Assembly (NCBI GenBank): GCA_029961745.1
Contig: CP124680.1
Location: 1,798,001 to 1,862,000 of the forward strand
Reading direction: 5' to 3'
DNA from: Nocardioides sp. L-11A
GTDB lineage: Bacteria; Actinomycetota; Actinomycetes; Propionibacteriales; Nocardioidaceae
DNA length: 64,000 bases
The notes below the pieces were generated by a model that made no database searches, was not told where the DNA came from, and saw nothing but the letters and a program-made list of their open reading frames with translations. A program made the translations under genes and the position numbers. Shown one piece after another: positions 22,489 to 30,331 of this stretch (its first letter is position 1; every line of letters starts with the position of its first letter).

Positions 22489-22556
22489 TGCGGGTACCTC
22501 GTCTTGGTCGTGAGGGGGCAGGCGTGAGCGCGCCCCGTGCGGCGAACGCGGGAAGT

Positions 22557-23528
22557 CTACGGAGTCACCGGTCGAAACCGCAGGTCGGTGTCGAGATCGC
22601 TCGTCCCGACGCTCTCCCAGCCGTGGGCGAAGGCGACGATGTCGGCTGCCGCGCGCCGCTCCCGCGTGGTGCGTACGTCGAGCGCGGTGACCGCCTGTGC
22701 CGAGATCCCCGCGCGGCCGAGTGCGGCGACGAGCTCGGCCGCGTCGACGGGGCTGCCGAAGGGGGCACGTGCCTCCGGGCGGGCGGCGACGGCCTGGACG
22801 ACGGCCTCCCGGGCGCCGTACCCGAAGAGGTCGGCGCCGTCGGCCCGGATCAGGGCACGCGCCCCCGGTCCGTCGTCGCCCGGCGCGAGGACGAGGTCCG
22901 CGCGACCGCGCAGGACGGCGCAGGGCCGGGCGCCGAGCTTGCCCTGGGCGAGCTCGACGGCCGAGGCGATCTCGTCGGCGACGGCGGGCGCGGTGACCGC
23001 GAGCTCGTTGCCGTGGGCGTCGACCCGGCCGGTGAAGGACTCCAGGACGGTCAGGCCCGCGGCGCCGATGGCGATGTCGGTCTGGCCCTCGCGCCAGGAC
23101 CGGCCGGCGGTGTCGGTGACGACGACCCCCACGTTGACGCCGCGGCGCTCGGCGACGGCGGCGCGCAGGGCGCGGGCGGACGCGTCCGGGTCCAGCGGCA
23201 GCAGGACGACCGAGCCCTGCTCGACGTTGGACGCGTCGACCCCGGCGGCGGCCATGGTCAGACCGAGCCGGTTGCGCACGATCCGGGTCGGACCGCGGCG
23301 GGCGACGAGGCGCTCGGTCTCGGCGTCGATCCAGGCCTCGCGGTCGCCGTCCTCGATCCGCCCCTCGGCCTTGCTGACGACCTTGCTGGTGACGACGAGG
23401 ACGTCGCCGTCGGCCAGCTCGTCGGGCCCGAGGGCGCCGAGCAGCGCCGCGGCGAGGTCGTCGCCCGGCCGGATCTCGGGGACGCCGGCAGGGGCGATGA
23501 CGCGGAGCTGGTCCGGGCGGGCGCTCAT
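22557..23528 (-). CDS. cofE: Coenzyme F420-0:L-glutamate ligase
   Basis: The 323-residue product corresponds to CofE, the N-terminal half of mycobacterial FbiB, which adds glutamates to F420-0 using GTP. Motifs visible are DVLVVTSKVVSKAEGR, the ESFTGRVD..NELAVTAPAV region and the VGVVVTDTAGRSWREGQTDI core. FbiB of M. tuberculosis carries a C-terminal nitroreductase-like domain of about 200 residues; here only ~80 extra residues follow (LFGYGAREAVVQAVAARPEA and a helical tail). Polyglutamylation or the dehydro-F420 reduction step may therefore need a separate protein elsewhere. The ATG overlaps the cofD stop as ATGA. A longer upstream frame lies inside cofD and is not real. Confidence 0.9.
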   Translation of the reverse strand: MSARPDQLRVIAPAGVPEIRPGDDLAAALLGALGPDELADGDVLVVTSKVVSKAEGRIEDGDREAWIDAETERLVARRGPTRIVRNRLGLTMAAAGVDASNVEQGSVVLLPLDPDASARALRAAVAERRGVNVGVVVTDTAGRSWREGQTDIAIGAAGLTVLESFTGRVDAHGNELAVTAPAVADEIASAVELAQGKLGARPCAVLRGRADLVLAPGDDGPGARALIRADGADLFGYGAREAVVQAVAARPEARAPFGSPVDAAELVAALGRAGISAQAVTALDVRTTRERRAAADIVAFAHGWESVGTSDLDTDLRFRPVTP

Positions 23529-24586
23529 CGGCCCACCAGCTCGACCGCGGCGGCCGCCATCGCGGCGGTCGCGTCGGGGTCGGTCATCATCAGCGGGACG
23601 GCGGCGGCGATGATGCCGGCGGCTTCGAGTCGCGCCACCTGGGCGGCGTCGCGCTCGTCGATCAGCCAGCCGTCGAGGACGCCGCCCGCGGATCGGGCGC
23701 CGTAGTTGAGCCCCACCCCGGCCGCGCTGACCTCGACCCCGATGGAGGTCAGCATCTGCTCGGCCATGCCGCGCACGTGGGTGTCGCCGACGATCGGGGA
23801 GAGGCCGACGACCCGCGCGTCGGTGGCGCGCACGGCCTCGCGGATGCCGGGGACGCCGAGGATGGTGCCGACCGAGACGACCGGGTTGGACGGCGGCAGC
23901 ACGACCAGGTCGGCCTCGGTGATCGCCTCGACGACCCCGGGGGCGGGGCTGGTCTCGTCCAGCCCGACGAAGACGACCTGCTCGGCGGGCACCTCGGCGC
24001 GCAGGCGCACCCAGTACTCCTGGAAGTGGACGACCCGGCGGCCGCTGGGGGAGTCGGGGTCGGCGACCGCGACATGGGTCTCGACCCGGTCGTCGGTCAT
24101 CGGCACCAGCGTGAGTGCGTCGCCGTACGACGGGGCGAGCCAGCGCCGGCACAGCGCCTGGGTCACCTGCGACAGCGGATAGCCGGCGTCGAGCATCTGG
24201 GTCCGCACCAGATGGGTGGCGATGTCGCGGTCGCCGAGGCCGAACCACGTCGGCTCGACGCCGTACGCCGCCAGCTCCTCCTTCGCGCTCCAGGTCTCCG
24301 CGCGGCGGCCCCAGCCGCGTTCGGGGTCGATCCCGTCGCCGAGGGTGTACATCACGGTGTCGAGGTCGGGGCAGACCTTGAGGCCGTGGATCCACCAGTC
24401 GTCGGCGTTGTTCGCGATCACCGTCACGTGGGCGTCCGGGGCCACACCGGGTAGGGTTCCGGTGGCGATGCCGTGGAGCAGGCCCTGCAGGAACCGGGCT
24501 CCGCCCATGCCGCCCGAAAGGACGGTCAACCGGCGGAGCGGTCTGCCGATGGGTCCAGCGGCTGTCGCGTCAGGTGTCGATTCCAC
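23525..24586 (-). CDS. cofD: 2-phospho-L-lactate transferase (FbiA/CofD)
   Basis: The ~353-residue enzyme transfers the phospholactyl-type group onto Fo to form (dehydro-)F420-0. The N-terminal nucleotide-binding fold starts LTVLSGGMGGARFLQGL, followed by VIANNADDWWIHGLKVCPDL (conserved NNADD) and LGDRDIATHLVRTQML. C-terminal features are VVLPPSNPVVSVGTILGVPG, VVGLSPIVGD and a late GLNYGARSAGGVLDGW. GTG 24586 gives ~20 residues more than the family core, so a later start (for example the TTG before LTVLSGG) is possible. It is operonic with cofE and divergent from whiB, as in mycobacteria (fbiA-fbiB beside whiB2). Confidence 0.92.
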   Translation of the reverse strand: MESTPDATAAGPIGRPLRRLTVLSGGMGGARFLQGLLHGIATGTLPGVAPDAHVTVIANNADDWWIHGLKVCPDLDTVMYTLGDGIDPERGWGRRAETWSAKEELAAYGVEPTWFGLGDRDIATHLVRTQMLDAGYPLSQVTQALCRRWLAPSYGDALTLVPMTDDRVETHVAVADPDSPSGRRVVHFQEYWVRLRAEVPAEQVVFVGLDETSPAPGVVEAITEADLVVLPPSNPVVSVGTILGVPGIREAVRATDARVVGLSPIVGDTHVRGMAEQMLTSIGVEVSAAGVGLNYGARSAGGVLDGWLIDERDAAQVARLEAAGIIAAAVPLMMTDPDATAAMAAAAVELVGR

Positions 24587-24651
24587 GGGGGTCTACTGTG
24601 CCGTGCCCGGAACGGGCGGCGTGCACGGGGCTGCCTATAGCAGATTCGACC

Positions 24652-24679
24652 TTGACTGTTTGGGTATGACACGTATGTA
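24652..24679 (+). promoter_or_regulatory. Sigma-70-type promoter of whiB
   Basis: TTGACT (24652-24657) and TATGTA (24674-24679) are separated by 16 bp; TGTAAT at 24676-24681 with an 18-bp spacer is the alternative -10. Both elements are close to consensus, unusual in this window. Transcription would begin near 24687. Confidence 0.7.
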
Positions 24680-24730
24680 ATTCCAGAGATGTCGTTCGGG
24701 GCATCGGGTCGAGTCGTAAGGGGCGAAATC

Positions 24731-24985
24731 GTGAGGGAACTGTTCCTGGTCGAGGCAGATTCCGACGAGCTGGGGTGGCAGGAGCGTGCGTTGTGCGCGC
24801 AGACCGACCCCGAGGCGTTCTTCCCTGAGAAGGGGGGATCGACGCGTGAGGCCAAGAAGGTCTGCCAGACCTGCGAGGTGCGTCAGGAATGTCTCGAGGC
24901 CGCGCTGGGCAATGACGAGCGCTTCGGTATCTGGGGCGGCATGTCGGAGCGTGAGCGTCGCAAGCTGAAGAAGAAGGCCGTTTGA
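24731..24985 (+). CDS. whiB: WhiB-family iron-sulfur regulator (WhiB/WhiB2 type)
   Basis: The 84-residue protein has the four cysteines that bind a 4Fe-4S cluster: one in ERALCAQTDPEAFFPEKGGS and three in KKVCQTCEVRQECLEAAL. The GIWGGMSERERRKLKKKAV tail is the sigma-factor/DNA-binding end. Close similarity to Streptomyces WhiB and mycobacterial WhiB2, and its position beside cofD, support a developmental or cell-division regulator that binds the housekeeping sigma factor. GTG 24731 was chosen because it gives the family N-terminus (RELFLVEADSDELGWQ) and has AGGGG 7 nt upstream. ATG 24689 lies 7 nt behind a -10-like TGTAAT and would add 14 residues from a leaderless transcript. Confidence 0.9.
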   Translation: MRELFLVEADSDELGWQERALCAQTDPEAFFPEKGGSTREAKKVCQTCEVRQECLEAALGNDERFGIWGGMSERERRKLKKKAV

Positions 24986-25062
24986 GCGCAGCCGCACCGA
25001 GCTGACCGCGTCGCGCGTCTCCCGCCGGCACTGACGGTTCGCCCCCTTCGGGCCGTCGGTCG

Positions 25063-25068
25063 TAGGGT
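25063..25068 (+). promoter_or_regulatory. -10 element of the GT2 gene (leaderless)
   Basis: TAGGGT is followed by 8 nt and GTG 25077. There is no purine-rich ribosome site between them, so a leaderless transcript is expected. Confidence 0.65.
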
Positions 25069-25076
25069 CTGACCTC

Positions 25077-27962
25077 GTGTCGCAACAACCCGAGGTGGCT
25101 GTCCTCCTGGTCAGCCACGACGGCGGCTCCTGGCTGCCGGCGGTCCTCGACGGCCTGCTCGCGCAGAGTGCGCCCCCCACGCGGGTCGTGGCCGTCGACA
25201 CCGGCAGCTCGGACGGCAGCGCCGAGCTGATCCGCGCCGCTCTCACCGGCCGGCTGCCGCTGGAGCAGCGCAGCCTGCCCCGCGACACCGGGTTCCCCGA
25301 CGCCGTCGCCGAGGGCGTGCACACGCTGGCGGCGTCGACGGGGACCGGCACCGCGCCGGAGTGGCTGTGGATCCTCCACGACGACGCGAACCCCGCGCCG
25401 GACGCCCTGGCCGCGCTGCTCGCGGCCGCCGCCGCGCGCCCCGAGGCCGACATCCTCGGCCCCAAGCTGCGCGAGTGGCCCTCGCTGCGCCGCCTCCTTG
25501 AGCTCGGCGTCACCATCAGCGGGACCGGCCGGCGCGAGACGGGCCTGGAGCGCGGCGAGTACGACCAGGGCCAGCACGACGAGGTCCGCGAGGTGCTGGC
25601 GGTCAACTCGGCCGGCATGCTGGTACGCCGCACGGTGCTCGAGGAGCTGGGCGGCTTCGACGCCGCGCTGCCGATCTTCGGCAACGACATCGATCTCGGC
25701 TGGCGCGCCGCCGCGGCCGGCCGGACCACGATCGTGGTCCCCTCCGCGGTCGTCTTCCACGCCGAGGCCGCGCACCGCGGCGTGCGCCGGACACCGCTGA
25801 CCGGGCGGCACACGCACTTCCAGGAGCGTCGCGCCGCGCTCTTCACGCTGCTCGCCAACGCCCGCGGCGCCACCCTGCCGCTGCAGGTGCTGCGGCTCAC
25901 GCTCGGCTCCCTGCTGCGGGTCCTCGGCCTGCTCTGTGCCCGGGCCGTCGGTGAGGCGCTCGACGAGCTGGCCGCCCTGGTCACGGTGCTGCGCCACCCC
26001 GGCGCGATCCGATCCGCCCGCCGGGCGCGGCGGGCCGCGGCGACCGGCGGCGCCGACCGGGCCCGGGTACGCCGCCTCCTCGCGCCCTGGTGGCTGCCCT
26101 ACCGGCACGGACTCGACCTCGTGGGCGACCTCGTGGCCGCCGCGACCAACCAGGCCGCCGATGTCGCCGAGCGGCGTCGGGTCGCGGCCGCCGAACGCGA
26201 CGCCGCCGCGGGACCGCCGCCCGCCCGCCACCGCGACGAGGACGAGGAGTTCGCCGACACCGGCATCGTCGTCCGCTTCCTCACCAACCCGGTCGCCGTC
26301 GCGACCGCCGTCACCGTCGTCGCCCTGCTCGTCGGCGTGCGCGACGTGATCGGCGGGATCGCCGGCGGTGCCCTCTCGCCCGCGCCCGGCGGCGTCGGCG
26401 ACTGGTGGACGCTGCACCTGGAGGGGCACCACCCGATCGGCTTCGGCAGCGACATCCCGGCGCCGCCGTACGTCCTGCCGCTGGCCGTGCTCGGTCTCCC
26501 GGTGGGTCCCTCGCTCCTGATGTCGCTCCTGATGGCCCTCGCCGCGCCGCTCGGCCTGTGGGGCGCCTGGCGGTTCCTGCGCGTGGTGGGCCGCCTCGTC
26601 ACGCCGTACGGCGCCCCGCGCTGGCTGCTCCTGTGGGGCTCGGTGACGTGGGCCCTGGTCCCCTTGGTCTCCGGCGCCTGGGGCGGTGGCCGCTGGGGCG
26701 TGGTCGTCGCCGCGGCGGTGCTGCCCTGGATGGCCCACGCCGCGCTCGGCTTCGCCGATCCCGACGCCGCGCACCGCTGGCGGGCGGCCTGGCGCACCGG
26801 CCTGGCGCTCGCGCTGCTCACCGCCGTCGCGCCGCCCGCGTGGCTGGTGGTGGCCGTGCTGATCGGCGTGCTGCTCGGCTGTGCCGTCCGCCTCGTCCCC
26901 GGTGAGGTGCGCGAGCGCTCCGTGTGGGGGCCGCCCGTGGCCGCGCTGGCCGTGCCCCTGCTCGTCCTGCTGCCGTGGTGGCTGCCGCTGCTGCTGGAGG
27001 GCGGCTTCGCCGGCACGATCCTCGAGATCGGCCGCTGGCCGACCGCCGCGACGTCCGGCTGGGACCTGCTCGCGGGACGGCTCGGCGGCCTCGGTGCCCC
27101 CGCCCCGGTCGGCCTGGTGCTGCCGGCCCTGGCCCTGCTCGCCCTGGTGCCGCGGGCGACCCGGATCCCCGTCGTCGTGTGCTGGCTGGTCGCCGCGGTG
27201 GCGGCCGTCGTCGCCGTCCCGCTGGCGATCGGCACGGTCGACATCGCCGGCCCGGTCGACCAGCAGCCCGGCCTCGGCGCGGTGCTGCTGGTGCTCCAGG
27301 GCGCCTGGATCACCGCGATCCTGCTCGGCGGGCTGTCCCTGCACCATCTCGGCGACCAGGCCAAGCCGGCCCAGGCCGGCCTGGCCCTCGCCGGCGTCGC
27401 CGGTCTGGTCGCCCCGCTGGTGGGACTGGTGTGGTTCGCGGGCTGGGGCGCGGAGGAGCTGCGCGACCCGCCGGAGTCCGACGTCCCCGTCTACATGGCC
27501 CAGCGCGCCGAGCAGGCTGAGCAGAACGGCGTGCTCGTGCTGCGCGGCGACCTGGAGACCGGCCTGCGCTATGACGTCCACCGCGACGACGGTCCGACGG
27601 TCGGCGAGGACGAGATCGCCGCCCTGACGGCCGAGGATCGCGACGTCACCGCGACGATCCGCTCGCTCGTGACCTCGCCCGACCCGGACGCCGTCGCCCG
27701 GCTCTCCGGGCTCGGCATCCGCTATGTCGTCCAGGCCGCGCCGGCCGACGGTGCGGTCTCGGCCGGCCTGGACGCCACCTCCGGCCTGGTCCAGGCCAGC
27801 TCCGAGCGCGGCACCCGCGCCTGGCAGGTCAGTCCCGAACCGGGACCGCTGCCCGGCGACCGGGCCTGGGGGCGCTGGCTCCTGCTGCTGGTCCAGGCCG
27901 CCGCGATCCCGGTGCTGGTCGTCCTGGCCCTGCCGCCGCTGCGAAGGAACCGCGATGAGTGA
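25077..27962 (+). CDS. Polytopic family 2 glycosyltransferase
   Basis: The 961-residue membrane protein has a GT-A family 2 domain at residues 1-~270: VAVLLVSHDGGSWLPAVLDG, DTGSSDGS, WILHDDANP (metal and nucleotide site) and FGNDIDLGWRAAAAG (acceptor-side acidic motif). The remaining ~650 residues carry many hydrophobic segments, roughly ten or more membrane helices, and a soluble C-terminal part before a final helix and RNRDE. It probably adds sugars from an activated donor to a lipid-linked or wall glycan. It overlaps the DUF5719 gene by 8 bp; this pair is conserved at this location in actinobacteria. The exact sugar cannot be told from sequence. Confidence 0.88.
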   Translation: MSQQPEVAVLLVSHDGGSWLPAVLDGLLAQSAPPTRVVAVDTGSSDGSAELIRAALTGRLPLEQRSLPRDTGFPDAVAEGVHTLAASTGTGTAPEWLWILHDDANPAPDALAALLAAAAARPEADILGPKLREWPSLRRLLELGVTISGTGRRETGLERGEYDQGQHDEVREVLAVNSAGMLVRRTVLEELGGFDAALPIFGNDIDLGWRAAAAGRTTIVVPSAVVFHAEAAHRGVRRTPLTGRHTHFQERRAALFTLLANARGATLPLQVLRLTLGSLLRVLGLLCARAVGEALDELAALVTVLRHPGAIRSARRARRAAATGGADRARVRRLLAPWWLPYRHGLDLVGDLVAAATNQAADVAERRRVAAAERDAAAGPPPARHRDEDEEFADTGIVVRFLTNPVAVATAVTVVALLVGVRDVIGGIAGGALSPAPGGVGDWWTLHLEGHHPIGFGSDIPAPPYVLPLAVLGLPVGPSLLMSLLMALAAPLGLWGAWRFLRVVGRLVTPYGAPRWLLLWGSVTWALVPLVSGAWGGGRWGVVVAAAVLPWMAHAALGFADPDAAHRWRAAWRTGLALALLTAVAPPAWLVVAVLIGVLLGCAVRLVPGEVRERSVWGPPVAALAVPLLVLLPWWLPLLLEGGFAGTILEIGRWPTAATSGWDLLAGRLGGLGAPAPVGLVLPALALLALVPRATRIPVVVCWLVAAVAAVVAVPLAIGTVDIAGPVDQQPGLGAVLLVLQGAWITAILLGGLSLHHLGDQAKPAQAGLALAGVAGLVAPLVGLVWFAGWGAEELRDPPESDVPVYMAQRAEQAEQNGVLVLRGDLETGLRYDVHRDDGPTVGEDEIAALTAEDRDVTATIRSLVTSPDPDAVARLSGLGIRYVVQAAPADGAVSAGLDATSGLVQASSERGTRAWQVSPEPGPLPGDRAWGRWLLLLVQAAAIPVLVVLALPPLRRNRDE

Positions 27963-29370
27963 CCCGAAGCCCGCAGGCCGCCGCGCGTCCGTCGTGCGCC
28001 GTCGGAGGGTCGACGTCCTCGTCGCCCTCGCGCTGGTGCTGCCCGCCGTCGTCGTGCTGGCGCTCGGCCTGATCGGCGAGGAGCGCACTCCACGGGCCGG
28101 CGTGCGCCCCCCGACGACGGCGGAGCTGACCTCCGCGACCGTGGTCTGTCCGGGCGGAGCCGGACCGGCCAGTGTCGCCCGGGTCGGCCGCAGCCCCGGC
28201 GTCGCGGGCGGGGAGCTGGCCGTGCTCGCCGCCCCGCCGGACTCTGCGGAGGCCGTCGCGGGGGAGCCGGTCACGGTCACCGCCGGTGCCACGGCCGTCG
28301 TACCGGACAGCGCCGGGCCGGTCGTCCTCGACGGCCGGGGTGCCGCCGCCCCCGGCATCACCGCCGGCCGTGACGACCCGCTCGCCGTGCCGGAGTGTCG
28401 CTCCCCGGCGTACGACGAGTGGCTCGTCGGCCTCGGCGCGAGCGCCCGCTACGCCACCACGCTGGAGCTGGTGAACCCCGACGACGGCGAGGCGGTCGTC
28501 GACCTCGCCCTCATCGACGAGGAGGGGCCGGCCGAGGAGCCCGCACTGCGGGGCATCCAGGTCCCGGCCCACGGTGTCCAGCGCATCGACCTCGCCACGG
28601 TCGCCCCCCGCCGGGGCATCACGGCTGCCCAGGTGACCGTCACCAGGGGCCGGGTGACGGTCACGGCCCGCAACACCCGCGACCAGCTCGGCCGCGGACG
28701 CGCCACCACCGACTTCCTCCCGACCCAGGCCGCGCCCGACACCGAGAACCTCATCCTCGGCCTCGGCGCGACCCGCAACACCACGCTGGTCGTCGCGAAC
28801 CCCGGCGACGACGAGGTCCGGGCGCAGCTGCGGCTGGTGACCGCCGACGCCACCTTCACCCCGACCGGCGCGCCCGACGTCTCCGTGCCGCCCCGCGCGG
28901 TCCGCGAGGTCGACCTCCGGCCGCTCCTCACGGGGGAGAACGCCGCCGGCGTGCTCGGCGTGCTGGTCGAGTCCGCCGATCCGCTGGTCGCCTCGGCCCG
29001 CCTGGTCCACCGCAAGGACCTGGCCCTGCTCGCGCCCGTCATCGCCGTGGACGAGCCGACGGCGGCCGTGCTGCCCGCGGGGGAGAAGACCCTGCTGCTC
29101 GGCCAGGCGACCCGCAACGGCGTCGCGCAGGTGACGTCGTACGCCGCGGACGGCAGCGTGCTGCGCGAGGACCGGGTCGACGTCGCCCCCGACCGGGCCG
29201 CGTCCCTCGCCCTGCCACCGGAGGCCGTGCTCGTCACGGTCGAGCCGCGCGACACCCGGGTCGCCGGCGTGGTCACCCTGCCGGTCAAGGGCGACCAGCC
29301 GGGGCTGGCGACGCTGCGGCTCCGCCCCGCCGAGACGCACGCCCGGATCCCGGCGGTCGCCCCGCAGTAG
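27955..29370 (+). CDS. DUF5719 membrane-anchored extracellular protein
   Basis: The 471-residue protein has a basic N-terminus (RRASVVRRRRVDV), a signal-anchor helix at ~20-42 and an extracytoplasmic beta-rich region. Repeated segments with the pattern TLELVNPDDGEAVVDLALID and TLVVANPGDDEVRAQLRLVT look like Ig-like or beta-sandwich repeats typical of DUF5719. No catalytic motif is visible. ATG 27955 overlaps the glycosyltransferase stop by 8 bp, so the two are co-translated and probably act together at the membrane, for example with this protein as a partner or scaffold of the glycosyltransferase (inferred). Confidence 0.82.
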   Translation: MSDPKPAGRRASVVRRRRVDVLVALALVLPAVVVLALGLIGEERTPRAGVRPPTTAELTSATVVCPGGAGPASVARVGRSPGVAGGELAVLAAPPDSAEAVAGEPVTVTAGATAVVPDSAGPVVLDGRGAAAPGITAGRDDPLAVPECRSPAYDEWLVGLGASARYATTLELVNPDDGEAVVDLALIDEEGPAEEPALRGIQVPAHGVQRIDLATVAPRRGITAAQVTVTRGRVTVTARNTRDQLGRGRATTDFLPTQAAPDTENLILGLGATRNTTLVVANPGDDEVRAQLRLVTADATFTPTGAPDVSVPPRAVREVDLRPLLTGENAAGVLGVLVESADPLVASARLVHRKDLALLAPVIAVDEPTAAVLPAGEKTLLLGQATRNGVAQVTSYAADGSVLREDRVDVAPDRAASLALPPEAVLVTVEPRDTRVAGVVTLPVKGDQPGLATLRLRPAETHARIPAVAPQ

Positions 29371-29428
29371 CACGGGCTCAGTCCCAGAGACCGGCCTTCG
29401 TGGACGTGCCGAGGTCGGTGCGGGTCAC

Positions 29429-29881
29429 TCAGTCGTCGTCCGCCAGGTAGCGCGGGTCGACCTGGGCCGGTTCGATGCCCAGCAGCTCGGCGACCTGCTC
29501 CACCACGATGGTGAGCACGATCGCCTCCAGGTCGGTGCGGTCCGCGGCGCGGTGCTCGAGCGGTCGGCGGAAGACGACCAGCCGGGTGGGCGTCGTCCCC
29601 GAGCCGCGCACCAGGGAGGACAGCGGCACTCGCCCGGAATCCCAGTCGTCGGGGAGCTGCGGAGCGTCCTCGACGGCGTACTCGACCAGGCCGAGGTGGT
29701 CGGACCAACGTGCGTCGATGGCGGTCACGACGTCGAGCATGATCCGGTCGAAGGTCTCGCGCCGGCTGCGCGGGCGGGGCGGCCGGTGCCCCGCGGCCGC
29801 CAGCGGCAGCACCGCGGGACCGCGCATGCCCCGTCCGCGCCGGTCGCGGCGCCGGCGGGGGACCAGCTCGTCGTGCTCCAT
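29429..29881 (-). CDS. Zincin-like metallopeptidase-family protein lacking HExxH
   Basis: The 150-residue protein has a basic N-terminal tail, then FDRIMLDVVTAIDARWSDHL, VEYAVEDAPQLPDDW and TRLVVFRRPLEHRAADRTDL, a pattern of the small metallopeptidase (zincin_1) family and of mycobacterial Rv3259, which holds the same place beside DUF3499. Where HExxH is expected the sequence reads VVEQVAELLGI: the glutamate is kept but both histidines are Val and Ala. The protein is therefore unlikely to be a zinc peptidase, unless the metal site lies elsewhere. ATG 29881 lies 8 nt behind TAGGCT, divergent from the DUF3499 gene. Confidence 0.8.
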   Translation of the reverse strand: MEHDELVPRRRRDRRGRGMRGPAVLPLAAAGHRPPRPRSRRETFDRIMLDVVTAIDARWSDHLGLVEYAVEDAPQLPDDWDSGRVPLSSLVRGSGTTPTRLVVFRRPLEHRAADRTDLEAIVLTIVVEQVAELLGIEPAQVDPRYLADDD

Positions 29882-29889
29882 GATCAGCG

Positions 29890-29895
29890 AGCCTA
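29890..29895 (-). promoter_or_regulatory. -10 element of the zincin-like gene (leaderless)
   Basis: TAGGCT on the minus strand is followed by 8 nt and ATG 29881. Confidence 0.6.
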
Positions 29896-29919
29896 GCCAC
29901 CGATCGGCCAGGAGGGCGG

Positions 29920-29925
29920 TAGCGT
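29920..29925 (+). promoter_or_regulatory. -10 element of the DUF3499 gene (leaderless)
   Basis: TAGCGT is followed by 7 nt and GTG 29933. It is divergent from the -10 element of the zincin-like gene, 25 bp away. Confidence 0.55.
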
Positions 29926-29932
29926 CTGCGCC

Positions 29933-30310
29933 GTGAGTGTGAGCCCGGCCCCGCAGAGCCTGCGGACCTGTTCGCGCACGGCCTGTGCCCGCCGTGCCGT
30001 CGCCACGCTGACCTATGTCTACGCCGACTCGACCGCCGTGCTCGGCCCGTTGGCGACCTATGCCGAGCCGCACGCCTACGACCTGTGCGACGTGCACAGC
30101 GAGCGCCTCTCCGCCCCGCGTGGCTGGGAGGTCGTCCGGCTGGCGCTCGGCACCCAGCAGCAGGGCCCCAGCAACGACGACCTGCTCGCCCTCGCCGACG
30201 CGGTCCGCGAGGCGGCCCGCCCGGTCCGCCGCGAGCCGGTCGAGCCGCCGCAGGAGCCCGGCCGGGAGGTGGCCCGCAAGGGGCACCTCCGCATGATCAC
30301 GACCGACTGA
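29933..30310 (+). CDS. DUF3499 family protein
   Basis: The 125-residue protein starts with a short cysteine motif (RTCSRTACARRAVATLTYVY) and continues LATYAEPHAYDLCDVHSERL with a third zinc-ligand-like CxxH. The four ligands Cys-x4-Cys plus CDVH suggest a zinc ribbon, as in actinobacterial DUF3499 proteins such as Rv3258c. The C-terminal third is charged and Pro-rich (VRREPVEPPQEPGREVARKG). Function is unknown. It lies 22 nt upstream of manB in the same order as in mycobacteria, although manB also has its own -10 element. Confidence 0.85.
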   Translation: MSVSPAPQSLRTCSRTACARRAVATLTYVYADSTAVLGPLATYAEPHAYDLCDVHSERLSAPRGWEVVRLALGTQQQGPSNDDLLALADAVREAARPVRREPVEPPQEPGREVARKGHLRMITTD

Positions 30311-30318
30311 CTCTCCGC

Positions 30319-30324
30319 TAGTGT
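30319..30324 (+). promoter_or_regulatory. -10 element of manB (leaderless)
   Basis: TAGTGT is followed by 7 nt and ATG 30332. It lies just behind the DUF3499 stop, so manB may be transcribed separately as well as by read-through. Confidence 0.55.
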
Positions 30325-30331
30325 CGCGGTC

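Noticed and set aside
22557..24395. 612-codon frame suggesting a CofE fusion
   Set aside because: The first ~290 codons are Arg/Pro-rich shadow of cofD; the ATGA overlap at 23525-23528 marks the true cofE start.
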